From Beaufortia kweichowensis (Eukaryota > Chordata > Actinopteri > Cypriniformes > Gastromyzontidae): 64,000 bases of DNA. The translations under genes were made by a program, and so were the position numbers. Where the stretch lies: the NCBI GenBank assembly GCA_019155185.1, contig CM032794.1, positions 7,355,988 through 7,419,987 on the forward strand, given 5' to 3'. This document shows positions 1-11,933 of the stretch, piece after piece. Within the stretch, counting starts at the first letter, position 1, and each line of letters begins with the position of its first letter. The notes under the pieces were generated by a model. That model did not search any database. It was not told the DNA's origin and worked only from the letters and a program-made list of their open reading frames with translations.

Positions 1-1325
1 AAATGAAATGTGAGCATTCATTACATACGTGGATAGATCTATGGCGAGTATGACAAAAACTTGAGCTGTTATAAAAACATGATGGGTGATGTAGTATTCC
101 TCTTGCCCGGCAAAGTCCCAGAAGGAAAAACGAACACCATCACAATCAACTTCACTGACTTCAATGCCTACAGTACGATCAGCTTCATCCACACTCACAG
201 GGCTGCCGTGCTTAGACTGCGGCACAGAGTGGATTTTCCTGCCATGGAGGTCCCCAGAAACATGGTCTTTATGGTGTAAACACTTGGGGAGTTCCCTTTT
301 AACATTGAAAAGTAACTATGGATATCTTTCAGTCCTCCGGCACAGACCTCCTCAGGGGGGCTTTCTGAGAGGGTTGCCATTAGCTTTGAACTGAGTCAGG
401 TTGTTGTTCTGAAAGAGCAAATATGACAGCTCGGCCAACTGGTTCCTCTCAACGTAGAGTTCTTTTAGGCGAGGAAGTCCTACGAGAGGTTCCAGATCCT
501 TCAGGCAGTTGTTGGACAGGCTAAGGTAGTAGAGATTTTGGCACTTGTTTATGTCTTGAGGTAGGTTTTCAAGCCGATTGGTGCTCAACTTCAAAAACTG
601 AAGTTTCTCCAAAATTGGAAAAACATTTTCCGGAATGGTTCTTATATTGTTGTGACTCAAGTAAAGTTTCACCAGTTGGCGTAACCCCCTAATCTCCAAG
701 GGAAAGTCAGTTATTTCATTCCTGGACAGGTTGAGTTCTGTCAGGTTTGACAGTTGAGAGATACCTGTGATGTCTTTGAGTCTGTTTCGCTGTAGATTCA
801 CCCTGATTGCATCTTTACCTTTCTGAAGTAGCTCAGTGGGAAGTGTTTTGAGTTTCTTCCCAGCAAAGTTTTCTTCCTTTTTACCATTTGTGTTGTCTAT
901 GGAAACAATATTTTAAGATGTTTTTTAAGAATGAAATGTTTGAATACAAATAAGAAGAAACAATTAATGATTTATAGCCAACGGCACTTGGTGTTTTGAC
1001 ACAGAATAACCATTTAATATCGAATGAAAGACTACAATGAATAAATGATAATAAATTCAATAATAAATAATAAAACCATTACAAAATGACAACTGGGTTC
1101 TTTCAAATGACAGAAAAGCTTCAAGTTTGTTGTGTCACAATTTCTTTGATTCTAACAATTATTAGTCGCTATGATGATACAGGCAATCCTGAGATGTCAC
1201 CTGACTACCTGCTAATTGTAATATTACCTGTTTACAGTTCTTAGGTTATTACTTTTACACAAATTTATAGCATTTTAAGCAAGTTTAAGAATAAGCGATC
1301 ATAACATACCATTTAAATAGGACAT
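1..1325 (-). CDS. Leucine-rich-repeat / Roc-GTPase (Roco-like) gene, 5' part, with two frameshifts
   Basis: Seen: a small first coding exon (1325-1310, start ATG at 1325-1323, donor GTATGT) joins in phase to a large exon starting at 896 after a CCATAG acceptor and running off the window. The product begins MSYLNDNTNGKKEE, then about six leucine-rich repeats (for example LTELNLSRNEITDFP, YLSLSNNCLKDL), then a Roc-type G domain with P-loop GTSMAGKST and switch-II DFAGQEEY. The frame is broken twice: a run of six G at 355-360 shifts the frame and makes a stop just after NPLRKPP, and at 211-214 one base appears missing between RSL and GSPVSVDEADRTVG. Homologous-looking protein continues in another frame after each break. 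Family knowledge: LRR-Roc proteins (MFHAS1/MASL1, LRRK group) are GTP-binding scaffolds. Inference: a Roco-family gene, exact orthologue unknown; either a decaying gene or two assembly indels. The 3' part, where COR or other domains would lie, is outside. Confidence 0.72.
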
Positions 1326-1339
1326 GTTGTCAGGTCGCT

Positions 1340-3430
1340 TCCACTCTGTGCGACAGGTAAGTAACTTACTTCCTTATGTGTCATGAGGACAGAGTGAAAA
1401 TGTAAATTTTAAAGCAGTATAGTTTTACTTTCATTTTATGTGAACTGCAGCAGTGCCTTTTAGTTTCTGTCATGTGACTCTGAAAACAAGGTGTCACTGC
1501 CATCATCTGGCCAAAATTCAAACTGACTGGGACTACACTTTTTATGTGGCAAAAATTAGTCAATTTTCTTAGAAAGACAAATAACACTGTTCTTTATACA
1601 CCTTTTAATGTAATGAAATGCTCTCTGAACACTGCAAATTGTTTTAGCTAGCCAAGCTTTTAAATTACATTTAAACCAAATCAAACATAAAAGTAACAAA
1701 GATAAAATGCAAGAAATCCTGATACTGTACATACACATTAAGTAGTATTTTTATTGTTGTATTGCAAAACAATTTGAAATGTATTAAGTTTTTGCCTTGA
1801 ATCGTGATGAAAGCCAAAGAGCATATTAGGTACATCCGGTCTACAGATATGGTAAACTGTGAATTTTCTTCAACAAAAGATCCTTCATAATGCCATAATC
1901 TTATGGCTGATGATGTTAAATATTTGTATACATTCTCTATGGTGGCGGGTGTCATAACATATTCTCTAATTTCACTGGTATACATTAAAAAGCCTGGCAT
2001 TACATCTAATTTTGTGAAACTTGGCCACAAGGTGGTACTATAATAAACAATTTTTCTAATAACACAGCAACCGTGTGAGATGTAATTTTTTGTTTCTTCT
2101 GAATTTTTGCTTTAAGCTTTAAGACATCTACAGTATGTATTTTTCTGTAAATATAAGCTTATACTGATTTAAAATAAGCTGATCTGAGTTTTGCAGTTCA
2201 ATTCATTAAATTAGATCAGGGGTTTCTAAACCTGTCCTCGTGCACCCCTTGTCCTGCACATTTTTGTGCGTCTCCTTTATCTGACACACCCAATTCAGGT
2301 CTTACCGTTTTTTACTAACGAGTTCATGAGTTGGATCATGTGTGTCAGAAGAGGAAGACAAACAGGACAAAAAAGGTAAAATTGTACTTTGGCTTCACCT
2401 GGTGGTAATTACATGTAAATGGATTCAAGGAATTCTAAATACAATATGTAACAATGTTCGAAGCCCTAAAACAAAGTTGGACCAGCAAATATTGGATATA
2501 TAATAGTACACTTTCAATCAATGGTTGGATGATTTATGGACAAATCTGAATTGTTTAGATCTAGTCCCAACCAAGCATTTTTAGTGTTTATCTCTTTGAC
2601 CCAAAGTAATTTGTGCCTTTACTAAACATTTTTACAGTGGTGAATCATTAAAGCCAACATGAAATAATTTCTGTTTATTTCAGTGTGTAAAAGAAATATA
2701 TGTAGATAAATGTGTTAAAATACATGTACAAATCTTCATCTGTTCAGTAATTACAAAGATAGCACTCTATTTACATAGAATTATTAAGTTTTCATAAATC
2801 CTTTTAATAGAGCATAGTACAAAAGATACTATAATTAACATTCAGACAACAATATACTAGTATAAAGTGAACAGTGAATAATTCCTTGGGGTTGTACTCC
2901 AGACTTTAGTGCCATGATGTCTCTCGTGATGACAGGACTGCAAGACACACACAACATGGAATGAGGTTCTGGCTTTTATGGAGAATGCTGTTAAAAATGA
3001 AGGCTTTTCACATTTACATATATAAAAATACTACAGAACTGAATATATTGTTAAAAGAAAAAAATAGTCTCACAGGGCTCAACCATAAAAATGGCCAGTT
3101 TGAGAGTGTTGTGCAGTTGATAAAATTGTTGCTGCATTGTCAATACATTTAAATGAGTTGATCTTATACATCTGTTTTTAAAACTTTTGGTATTCTGTGA
3201 CATGGTGCAAATTATCCGTATTAAAATGTTTTCATACGCTTCATGAGGCAAAAATGCATTGTGACCTGATTTAAATATGAATCATGTGCTCTGCCCTTTG
3301 TCATTGTTTCCACCAAAACATTACTATTAATCATTTTTGATTAATAATTAATGTTTTTAGGAAAATGTTTATTTATTGACTTGAAATGTTTCTTAAATTG
3401 CTGTTTATCAGTGAAAAATCGATCTTGACT
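1340..3430. other. Intergenic stretch between the Roco-like gene and rassf7
   Basis: AT-rich DNA lying between the 5' end of the Roco-like gene and the inferred poly(A) region of rassf7. Apart from a decayed transposon near 2217-2380 I see no supported gene. A 119-codon open frame on the minus strand (1671-2030) has no recognisable domain and no good splice context, and I treat it as chance. Confidence 0.5.
2217..2380. mobile_element. Decayed hAT-like non-autonomous element
   Basis: The left end reads CAGGGGTTTCTAAACCTGTC and is followed by GTCCTGCACA and a CTGACACACC block. The right side holds the inverse signals (TGTGTCAGA, then ACAGGACA). This layout resembles a very common fish MITE family whose ends begin CAGGGGT. 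The copy is degraded, its right end is unclear and I could not define a target duplication. The family assignment is from memory. Confidence 0.45.
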
Positions 3431-4010
3431 AGTCCAAAAGAAAAATATTTTTATTGCTGAGCCCTGTTACAGCTTGACATTTTACAGCCTGGCAACTTTT
3501 CTGTTTATACATGTTATCAATCTGATAAGAATATATTGGAGGCAATGGTATACATACGAACAAGGAGAAACATGAAACTAAAACCTTTATTTTCTTCTCA
3601 ACACTTGTGCCAGACAAAAACACAGTCAAGATTTGCTAGAGCCTGCATGAAATAAAAGAACCCCAAGGCAGTGCAGGTTTCAGCATAAAGCGAAGGTGAT
3701 AATTAGTTTTGTGGCAACTTGACAGTCACTGTAAGCAAGCAGCAAAACTTGAGTCTTGTGCTCTTATTAAAGGGGACAACAGGAAGAAGAGTATATTTTT
3801 GTTTAAGAATTTGCTGTTGAATGAATATAAATGTAATTTTCAACAGTCTGTTTTGATGGCAGTAGAGCTGAAAAAACATTCGACGAAACAGACAACCACC
3901 AGAGGGTAGAGGAGCTATGTAGCGATATAAGCGTGTATTCTGGGAAGCAGGAAGAGGTAGAGATGGACATGCAGAAGACCGACAGGGGGCAGCAGTGCGC
4001 AAGCTGTGTG
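3430..4010 (-). other. rassf7: Probable rassf7 3' UTR
   Basis: Follows the rassf7 stop codon on the minus strand. The + strand TTTATT at 3449-3454 reads AATAAA on the minus strand and is the candidate poly(A) signal; another TTTATT lies near 3588. The exact cleavage site cannot be fixed. A + strand CTCF-like motif, CCACCAGAGGGTAGA, sits near 3896-3910. Confidence 0.5.
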
Positions 4011-6460
4011 TCACACATACACACCCTCAGGATGAAGACTGGAGACAAGTGGGTTCTGAAGGCTCTGTGGGTTCCCCAGAATTTGCTTGGCAGTGGTGCG
4101 AGGGTTGAACTCCAAGATGGAGGAATTAGAATCTATCACACACAAACATCTTAATTAAATAGTTGTTTTTTTACTTAAGCTACTGCATGGTATTCTTCAT
4201 TAATATACACACATTTGCACACGTTATTGTCTGTACTTTAACACACCTTCATCGCTCTGTCCATCAGGCTTGAGGAGAGCAAAATCATCTATGTCATCTA
4301 GTTGCTGATTGGACTGTGCTGGTGTGACACCTGTTTGCTGGATGAACTGCTGCAGGTTACACTGGCGTAGCTCCTTATTCAGATCATCCAGTTCATTGGT
4401 CTTGGCCTATGGGGATCATACGATTCAGAGTGTGAGATTTACAGTTAGGTTGTCCAGAAATTCAAGCTAAAGTGATGACTAACAACATCAATGTCCCTTA
4501 ATCCCACAGTTCTGTTTATTGCACTGAAACACCCACACAGACGTAATGACCTTCACAGTGTCGTCTGATCTGATGGCATTTTTTAACTGTTGCCACGATC
4601 AGAAATATATAGATAACGCTAGTACTGTGTTCATATTCTCAGATATGTTTTAACACGACAACCACAGCAAGCATGCAGACAATATTACTGAACAAAAAGA
4701 TTGTTTGTCTTTTTGCAGCTACTCACTTTGGATAAAAGCGTCGGCTAAATGAATAAATGTAATGTAAATGTAAATGTAAATTTCACAGTAACAAATGTTT
4801 TTACATTATTTCAACTAATTAAAATCATTTCACTTCATAAAAAACTTGAAATTAGTTGAAATAATGTAAAAACTGTTGAAACAATCAACTAAGTTAATTG
4901 GACTTAAACTTTTAAGGCAACAAGATATTTTTCACAGTGTTGCTTTGATTTAGCCTTACAGTGTGAACATATCTTCCTGTCCCGTTGTCCATAAACATTT
5001 ACATTTTTTAATCATTGAGGGTGTGAATACTACCAACAACATGAATTAAAATGAAAACAACCGGACAGGTTAATAAATATAGTTCTGTCATTGTAGATAG
5101 CAGTGAGGCAACAAATGTATTGTGTATGTTGCCCTAAAGTTCAGTTAGTCATGATAAGGTGTACTGAACGTTCATAAGACGGCAATTAAACGTGAGCATA
5201 CTGGTGTGACGCAGCAACTAGTAATATTTGAACAAAACTGAAATGACTTGTTTACAGTTTTAGATTCCTTGACAAATAGTTTTGGCATGTACAAAGCATG
5301 ACATAGATAATTCCTCAGTAAGCTCACGTTTAGCTGCAATACTGTGTATGGCATAAAGTGACATAAGATAAATTGGTTAGTTTATGCATTAAAAGCAATA
5401 AAAACAGAACTGACCAGTAGTTGTTCATCTGCCTGTCTTAAAAGCTTTTCTGTCTCTTCAGTTGATGTGTGCATTTCAACACCTTGGCGCTGAACGTTGT
5501 CCAACTGTCTCTTCGCCATGGTTACAGATTCTTCAATACTGGGCCTGGCTTCATGCATACCATTTCTCCTGCTCTCTTTGAGCAGCTGAATATCTCGCTC
5601 CAGCTGATACAGCAGGGTCTCTGTATCATGCTGCCTTCCGCTTTCTTTACCTATTGCTGTATTAAGTTCATTTTTTTGTTTTAGCATGTCTTTTTCTCTC
5701 TGATCTTCAGAGTGAAATTCTTTTTCCCAGTAGGGTAAGTGGTCCAGCTCTGCTTCGTTCCTCCTGATAGCCTGCTGAAGATGGTCCATTTCCCGCAGGA
5801 GATCAGGGGAAAGGGTCGGTGGAGGTGATCGCTCCCAAATGCCGAGCTCTCTCTCCACACCCACCAGCTGTCCCTGCAGGGCCTGGAGTTCGGCTTGTTG
5901 TCGAAGGATCTGTTGATAGAACGCTTCTTTGGACGGATCATCTTGGGAGAGGGAGGAGGTAGGTGATGGGGACACCCTTGGAGAGTCTCTGGCTGGTTTT
6001 TCAAACTTTTTCACATGTGTTTGCGAGGAGGCGGAGGGCCCCAGAGTAAAAGTATGGGCCTTCTTTGGTTCCTTGTGTTTGGGGGGCACTGGAGGCAAGA
6101 GAGGGACCCGACCTTTGTCTGAAGCTTCGCTGCTTGTAGGGCCTGTGCGTCGGAGGATGAATTGTACTTCATTGCCCAATTGGCCTAGTTTAGCGAGGGA
6201 TTCCAGTGGGCGTTCGTTGGCCACGAGCTGCCTTTCCTTATCTCTTAATTTCTGGATGAGCACATAGCGACCAGTTTGCCCTGCAGAAGACATTAAAGGC
6301 ACAGATTTAAATACAAATGCACCCTGTTTAAAAGCAAAAAAAAAATTAACAACTTACCTATGGCCTGGGCTAAAGCTATGACTACATCCTGACAAGATGT
6401 CTCTTGAGACAGGCCACAGACTACACGTGGAACGCCATCCACCCACACCTTCAGCTCCAT
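4011..6460 (-). CDS. rassf7: Ras association domain family member 7 (N-terminal RASSF)
   Basis: Four coding exons on the minus strand: 6460-6358, 6280-5415, 4406-4247 and 4132-4011, all with GT-AG borders and matching phases, giving 416 aa. The start ATG (6460-6458) opens MELKVWVDGV, the typical start of RASSF7/8. Residues about 1-82 form the Ras-association (RA) domain, including QTGRYVLIQKLRDKERQL and ending FILRRTGP. Residues about 83-152 are a proline/serine-rich linker, and about 155-345 are heptad-rich coiled coil with LNKELRQCNLQQFIQQTG. The last exon encodes a conserved-looking tail ending PEGVYV. Known: N-terminal RASSFs link Ras-like signalling to mitotic spindle and JNK control. 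RASSF7 is preferred over RASSF8 because the RA segment fits RASSF7 better and the gene is divergent from hras, as in human 11p15.5. The total length is close to RASSF8, so that alternative is not fully excluded. Human LRRC56 and LMNTD2, which lie between the two genes, were not seen. Confidence 0.88.
4725..4780 (+). mobile_element. L2/SINE 3' tail fragment
   Basis: Reads TTTGGATAAAAGCGTCGGCT, then AAATGAATAAATG and (TGTAAA)n-like repeats. This is the hairpin and short-repeat tail shared by fish L2-clade LINEs and the SINEs they mobilise. No head or body is visible, so it is a truncated insertion inside the intron between rassf7 coding exons 2 and 3. Confidence 0.75.
4783..4942. repeat. Short palindromic (fold-back) repeat
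   Basis: Perfect 24-bp inverted arms at 4797-4820 and 4850-4873 (core ATTATTTCAACTAATT and its complement) flank a 29-bp loop. The segment after it (GGACTTAAACTTTTAAGGCA, then a TTTTTCACAGTGTT end) resembles a dispersed fish repeat. It sits directly after the L2 tail inside a rassf7 intron. The element family is not identified. Confidence 0.6.
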
Positions 6461-9400
6461 GACTCTGTGTGAAAGTCAGGAAGGAGCGTGTCTACATGAC
6501 AGTGCTCTGTTGAAGAGATGAGTGAAGAGCAATTACTTACAACAATATAGAGAATAAACACACCATAGGACTGGATAGGGATTGGTTTTCAAATACTTCC
6601 TTTTGCTCAATGTCTCTTGCTATATTCAATTATTTTTGTGTGTACATACCTTAATAACGACTTACCATTATAACTTATTTATTGTTAAGTGACTAAATAT
6701 AAAATGATTATAGTCAATAGTAGGTAGGTACAGTATGTTCCATTGGTAGAATCATTACAGAGGTGTCAAACACTGATGTCTATTTTTTAAAATGCAACAT
6801 TTTAAAGTGCTTGAAAAAGTAGGCAGAGAAGATCTGGTGATACTTCCCTTCAGTCATTGTATAACGTAACCTGAACATTGATGTGGAAATTTTACAGTGA
6901 ACTTCTGAAACATGTTATCTTTAAAAGTGATTTATTACTCGACAAGAACAACCAATTATCCTAAATTTGATGTGACTAAGCAGTCCAGGTGACTCTATGT
7001 TTTTCAAATTGTTCCTTTACGTTGTATTAGTTTATTAAAATTGATGACATCAAAACTCCCCAAAACTAAAAAAAGAGACACAACTTCTGTGTAGTAAAAC
7101 ATTTAAAAAATGGTTTCTGTATAAGTGTGAAAATACACTGCAGCACACGTCATAGAAACAATATGAATGACTTTTTTTATATAACAATTTATATATGGTT
7201 TATTTTTCAGGTAGCACAGTATACAACTCAAAAGAACACCTCTGCTTCACTGCCGTGCCAATAAATCCCTTCAGCCCACACTTAATGAAAAGCAAGCATA
7301 TTTTTAATGAGTTAGAGGCAACAGATCAAAGGGCTTTGGGATATGCCCTGAAAACAGCAATCAACCCGGTTTCGTAAGTTATCATAGATTTTGATACACA
7401 GTTTTTTGGGAGTGCTGATATTCAGCAACAAGCTGGCAAACTGGATCTTTAAAACTAGTTTTTATGATCAGCTTTAAATAAGCATATAGAGCTCCATGCC
7501 CTGTGACAAAAGTAAGAAAGGTTAGAGAGTGTTTTATGTCCTCAACCTGCATATAATGCTCGACTCCTAAGGCAATCATTAACCGGCCTTCACATTCCTC
7601 TAAACCTTGAAACTGTGCTCGCATGCTCTGAGAATGTGTGTACTGCACTTACAATCAAAACACTACTGTCTGTCGAAATAGATCTTTCATTTGACTGCTT
7701 GATGCCAAACCGGTCGACAGTTTAAGGTCATTAACTCATTCCTCAGCCATATTTTTTAGACATTTTAGAACAATATTAAGCTTATGCAAACTATGGAATA
7801 ACACAAATGAAAGTATTGTTGTAATTTTAAAAGATCCCAAATAAATCAAACACTTTATATTGTAGCATAGTCATTCTTTGTCTAGAATATGCCAAAACTT
7901 TTGGGACGCCTTGTAAACAATATTAAAGGGCTCATATTGGTTGCTTTTTCTTCAGTCCAATTTATCCATTTAAAACTAGTTTTTTAAAAATACAATTGTA
8001 GTAATATGTTGGCAAAATTATCATTTTGTCTATAAAATATGTCTCTCTTTTAATGCCCGGTTAACTCGTGACATGGTAAACTAGCGGAGATAGCGCATTG
8101 TTTGTCTCATTCAAGATACACCTCTTTGTCAAATATTGTACTCATTGTAATGACCTATTTCAATGCAATGACATTGAACTTCAATGAAATGCTGTGACAT
8201 TTCCTGTCATTATGTATGCTTCGCAAACCAGATTGTTCAGCCAAAGTATTGTCATTTACAGTAGTGTACTAAAAAAAATGTAAAATCGTAAGCAAGTTGC
8301 TGTAATCATAAATCATAAGCAAGTTGCTGTAGACATACAACCATGTAATTCCACTAAAATAAAAGGCCATAATGCTGTAAGTATAATGCATTACATTGCA
8401 GTGTATTATCTTTTTTCTTTCAAGAAAAACACTAAAAGGGTTGCTTTGCAAACTTTATAAGAGCTTGCTCTTTTTGTCTGTAGCAGATCTGATGATGTAA
8501 TTGTAATCACACACCATCTACATCCATCAGCAGACCTGCAGTAGATCAGGACTAGTTTCTGCATCTCAGCACAGAGACATTTCTTCTTCCAACGTGTTTT
8601 TAACGACACATGTCTGCCATCAAAGGTCTGCCATGAAGACCCATGAAATCTGCTTAAATTGAGACATTCCATTCCTGAAATTTAAGACCATGAATCCTAG
8701 ACCAGTATTATGATCAGGAACATCATAGATTTAGTGGTTCCTACTAACTCTGTAAAGCATCATTGTGCGATAACAGAAATTAAAATCTAATGTGGGAGTG
8801 AACCAGCAACAGGCCTATAATTTAAATGATTTATTTATAATCCCAGTAGTTGTGCCTTTAAAACCAATTTAACACCAAATAAATGGTGCTAATGTTTATT
8901 TCAAAATACTTTTAAAAATTTCTCAAACCATGAATTGTTTGAATACAGTCTTTTCAATGTGAAGCCTTAGATCCAGTTATCAAATACTATGCTTAAGGCA
9001 TTCATACCTTTGCTCATGTTTCCCTGTCAACAGGAGACTTTGAAGAAGAAAGCACATACTACCAGAAACATATGGTCAACTAGAAAAACAGGTTTTCACA
9101 GCCTTTCTTCTATCTGATGATAGGTCTTACATGTTTGACAGCTGCATGACCCGCAGAACTCTCTTTAGAGCTGAAACGTCACCTGAGAGTACATCTTAAG
9201 TAAACAAAGACCTCCTCAAATTGCTACTGAACTGTGATACTATGTAAATGGCATTCTCGCTCAATGAACCATGAGAATCAGATACCAAGAAACATTTTTG
9301 AACAGTGTGAATTTCATTTGTTATTTGAACCAGACTCGAGGAAGTGTCTCACAGGCATTAGGTTTCTTTTAAAAGGGACGAAACTGGCCTGCTTACGTCG

Positions 9401-11933
9401 AACGGCATATTTCAATTATTCTCATTGTGTATGAAAGAAGGAGTGTACTGCCTCCCTCTCTTATGAGGTCACTGAAGACTGAAGGTAAATAATATCTACG
9501 ATACCTGCGGTATGCGGTGTTACAGGTGAACCAATCTAGCTTTTCCTGTTAAAATTCCAGTCGATTTTGCGGCAAAAAATTAAATATGAGTAAAAACACT
9601 CTTGTTATGATTCTAACATTAGTATAAGGTTATAACGAGAGTCTGTGTTACATTTTTACACCAGAAAAAAGCACGACTTCGGCAAATCTGCTGGACTTTT
9701 AGCTGAGAATAACAAAGTCAGTTGACAGTGATTTTCTTCAAACTTCAGACCATCACCACCAAATTTACAACATGTTTTGTAGCCTTGAGCTAAGGAACAT
9801 AAATGTCACAGACTGTTCTTTACGCTATTTCACTTTCACAATTTTACCAATGCTTTTTTAAACTTGTTTCAAGAGCCTGAATTGGTTTAATTACAAATCT
9901 TCATTCACAACAAGAGACTTGATGAAAAAAAGCATTTGTGCTCGCTCGCTCAATGGATTGTAAAGAGCAGTAGATGTGACTTCATAGTTTGTTTTGCATA
10001 TTCAAATAAATGACATCATTTTGTCAGTGGAGTAATTTTATTTACATTTACCAAATCAGGAATTTCCTGGAGAAAGAATGCAGGCAAGTAAAATAAATTG
10101 TTCTGTCTATCTGATTTTTTCTTAATGGTGTTCATGTCATGAACTTGTCAATATATAAGTCTCTCAAAAGACCATTTTGCACATAGATTTTGTAGTAGAC
10201 CTGCACCATAGTAAATCAGCAAAGAAGACGGACAAAGAATTCACAAATAAAAAATCTACATAAATGTTTTAGACCTACATTCAAAGTTACTAGATGAGTC
10301 AGAGAGAACATGAGCACCAGTACTCTAGTATCCACAGCTCATATCACACAATCCAAACAGTCCAGCCGTCATTAAAAATACTGTTAAATAAAGACTAAAC
10401 CATCTTTACTGCATTCACGAGGCTTTAAAAAACCCTACCTGATTCCAAACAAAACAAGTTTTTACATTAATATACCAAGTTACTACATTAATATTTATTA
10501 TCATTCCTTTCCATAGAATAAAACTATCTTTTCCTCTCAAAGACAAAATCCAGCTACTCTCTTTCCAGACAGGGTGGAATAACCTGTGAAAAATTTGGCA
10601 GATTTGTTGTCAAGTCTGCAGACTAACTAGACAAACCTGCTGGTCAGACGGAAAGCTATATTTACCTTAGAGTTGAAAACTGGCTTTTTTATGTTCTCCT
10701 TCCTGGTTACCATGTTGAATGAATACTGAAAACCTCTGTCCCCAAACTTATCGAATGTAAAGGATCAAAGAGTTAACATGTAACACGTAGACTTTGGCGT
10801 CTCGCAGGTGTTGTTTCAGTGTAGCTATAGAAGCAGGAGTAATGGCGCACCACTCTCTTGAGTATCACTCTCTCTCTTTCCGCTCTCCACAATGCTGACA
10901 CATACCACAGCCTTCACATGCTCCTCCCCCTCCACAGGTAATACCAACAAGTGTTCTCTCTTTCTCTCTTGCTCTTATTCTCTCTGTAAAATAATCACTT
11001 TATTATCTGAAACTTATTAGAAGACAAAAGTTGTATAGCTTTTCAGTGTATTATAAACCAAACTATTAGAATTAAATTAAAACAAATGGTTTGGCTTCCT
11101 CTCTAAACTGAATAACTTCCTCCTAATAAATTTCCCCATAATACCAGCCTGTACGTAGACAGCAATCATACATGTTTAACTACAACCACAATAACTTACA
11201 AGTAATATTTAATATGACTTTGTTAATAAGACTACATTAAGTTATGCTATTTTTACTGTACATGTAAGAATAATTTTGGCATTAACACTGTAATTAAACT
11301 GTTGCACAACACTCTTAAAAATGGGCTTTAAAAGGTTCTTTATAGCCATGCCAACTTTAATTTCACTTACAGATTTTATTTTCTGTCATGTCTAGGTGAC
11401 ATTAAAATCGAGAAGGCCTGCAGAGGTAAATTTGCCCTTTATTCTTTGCATTCACTATCAACACGGCCACCTTGATGGCTCCATAATTTCCATAACAGAG
11501 TGGGTGCCTGGCTCACATCACTCCTCGGTCTACAGCCTCCGTTATCTACAACAGAACATCTTGCACTTGTTAGACGTGACACAATATGGTCTAAAACTGA
11601 TATACGCCAGGATGAAACAAATAAGGCAATTAATTCCTCAAAGCACAATGCATTTATCATGCCAGGCCTTAAACTACTCAACAGATAAAGAATAATAGGA
11701 ACTAACCATTATTCTTCTATTTAATTTTTTTTATCAAATGCTTTGGCTGCTGATCAACCACAAGCAAAAAAGGAACATGTAACTTACCTGACATACAACA
11801 TGGAAGGTAATTAAAACCACATGCATTATCTTCCCTTTAATCTGTGGGATGTTCATTACACAAGTAATACAATAAAATATATTTCTGTGATCAAAACAGC
11901 ACACTTACACATAGGTCCCATCAATTGACTTAC
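6461..11933 (-). other. rassf7: Probable rassf7 5' intron region, no coding exon seen
   Basis: The ATG exon of rassf7 is preceded by a splice acceptor (TTTCACACAG) only a few bases upstream of the ATG, so transcription must begin in an upstream non-coding exon. Strong minus-strand donors occur at 11787 (CAG|GTAAGTT, possible exon 11844-11788) and 11933 (GAG|GTAAGTC). The long region between is AT-rich. It holds a 267-nt unassigned open frame (7648-7382, minus) and a 27-bp-period direct repeat near 8289-8331. Nothing else is supported. Confidence 0.45.
8289..8331. repeat. Two-copy 27-bp tandem repeat
   Basis: TAAGCAAGTTGCTGTA occurs at 8289-8304 and again at 8316-8331, with a similar ATCATAAATCA linker. 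A minor local duplication. Confidence 0.7.

Noticed and set aside
1671..2030. 119-codon minus-strand open frame
   Set aside because: No recognisable domain, hydrophobic low-complexity end, no convincing splice sites; likely chance in AT-rich DNA.
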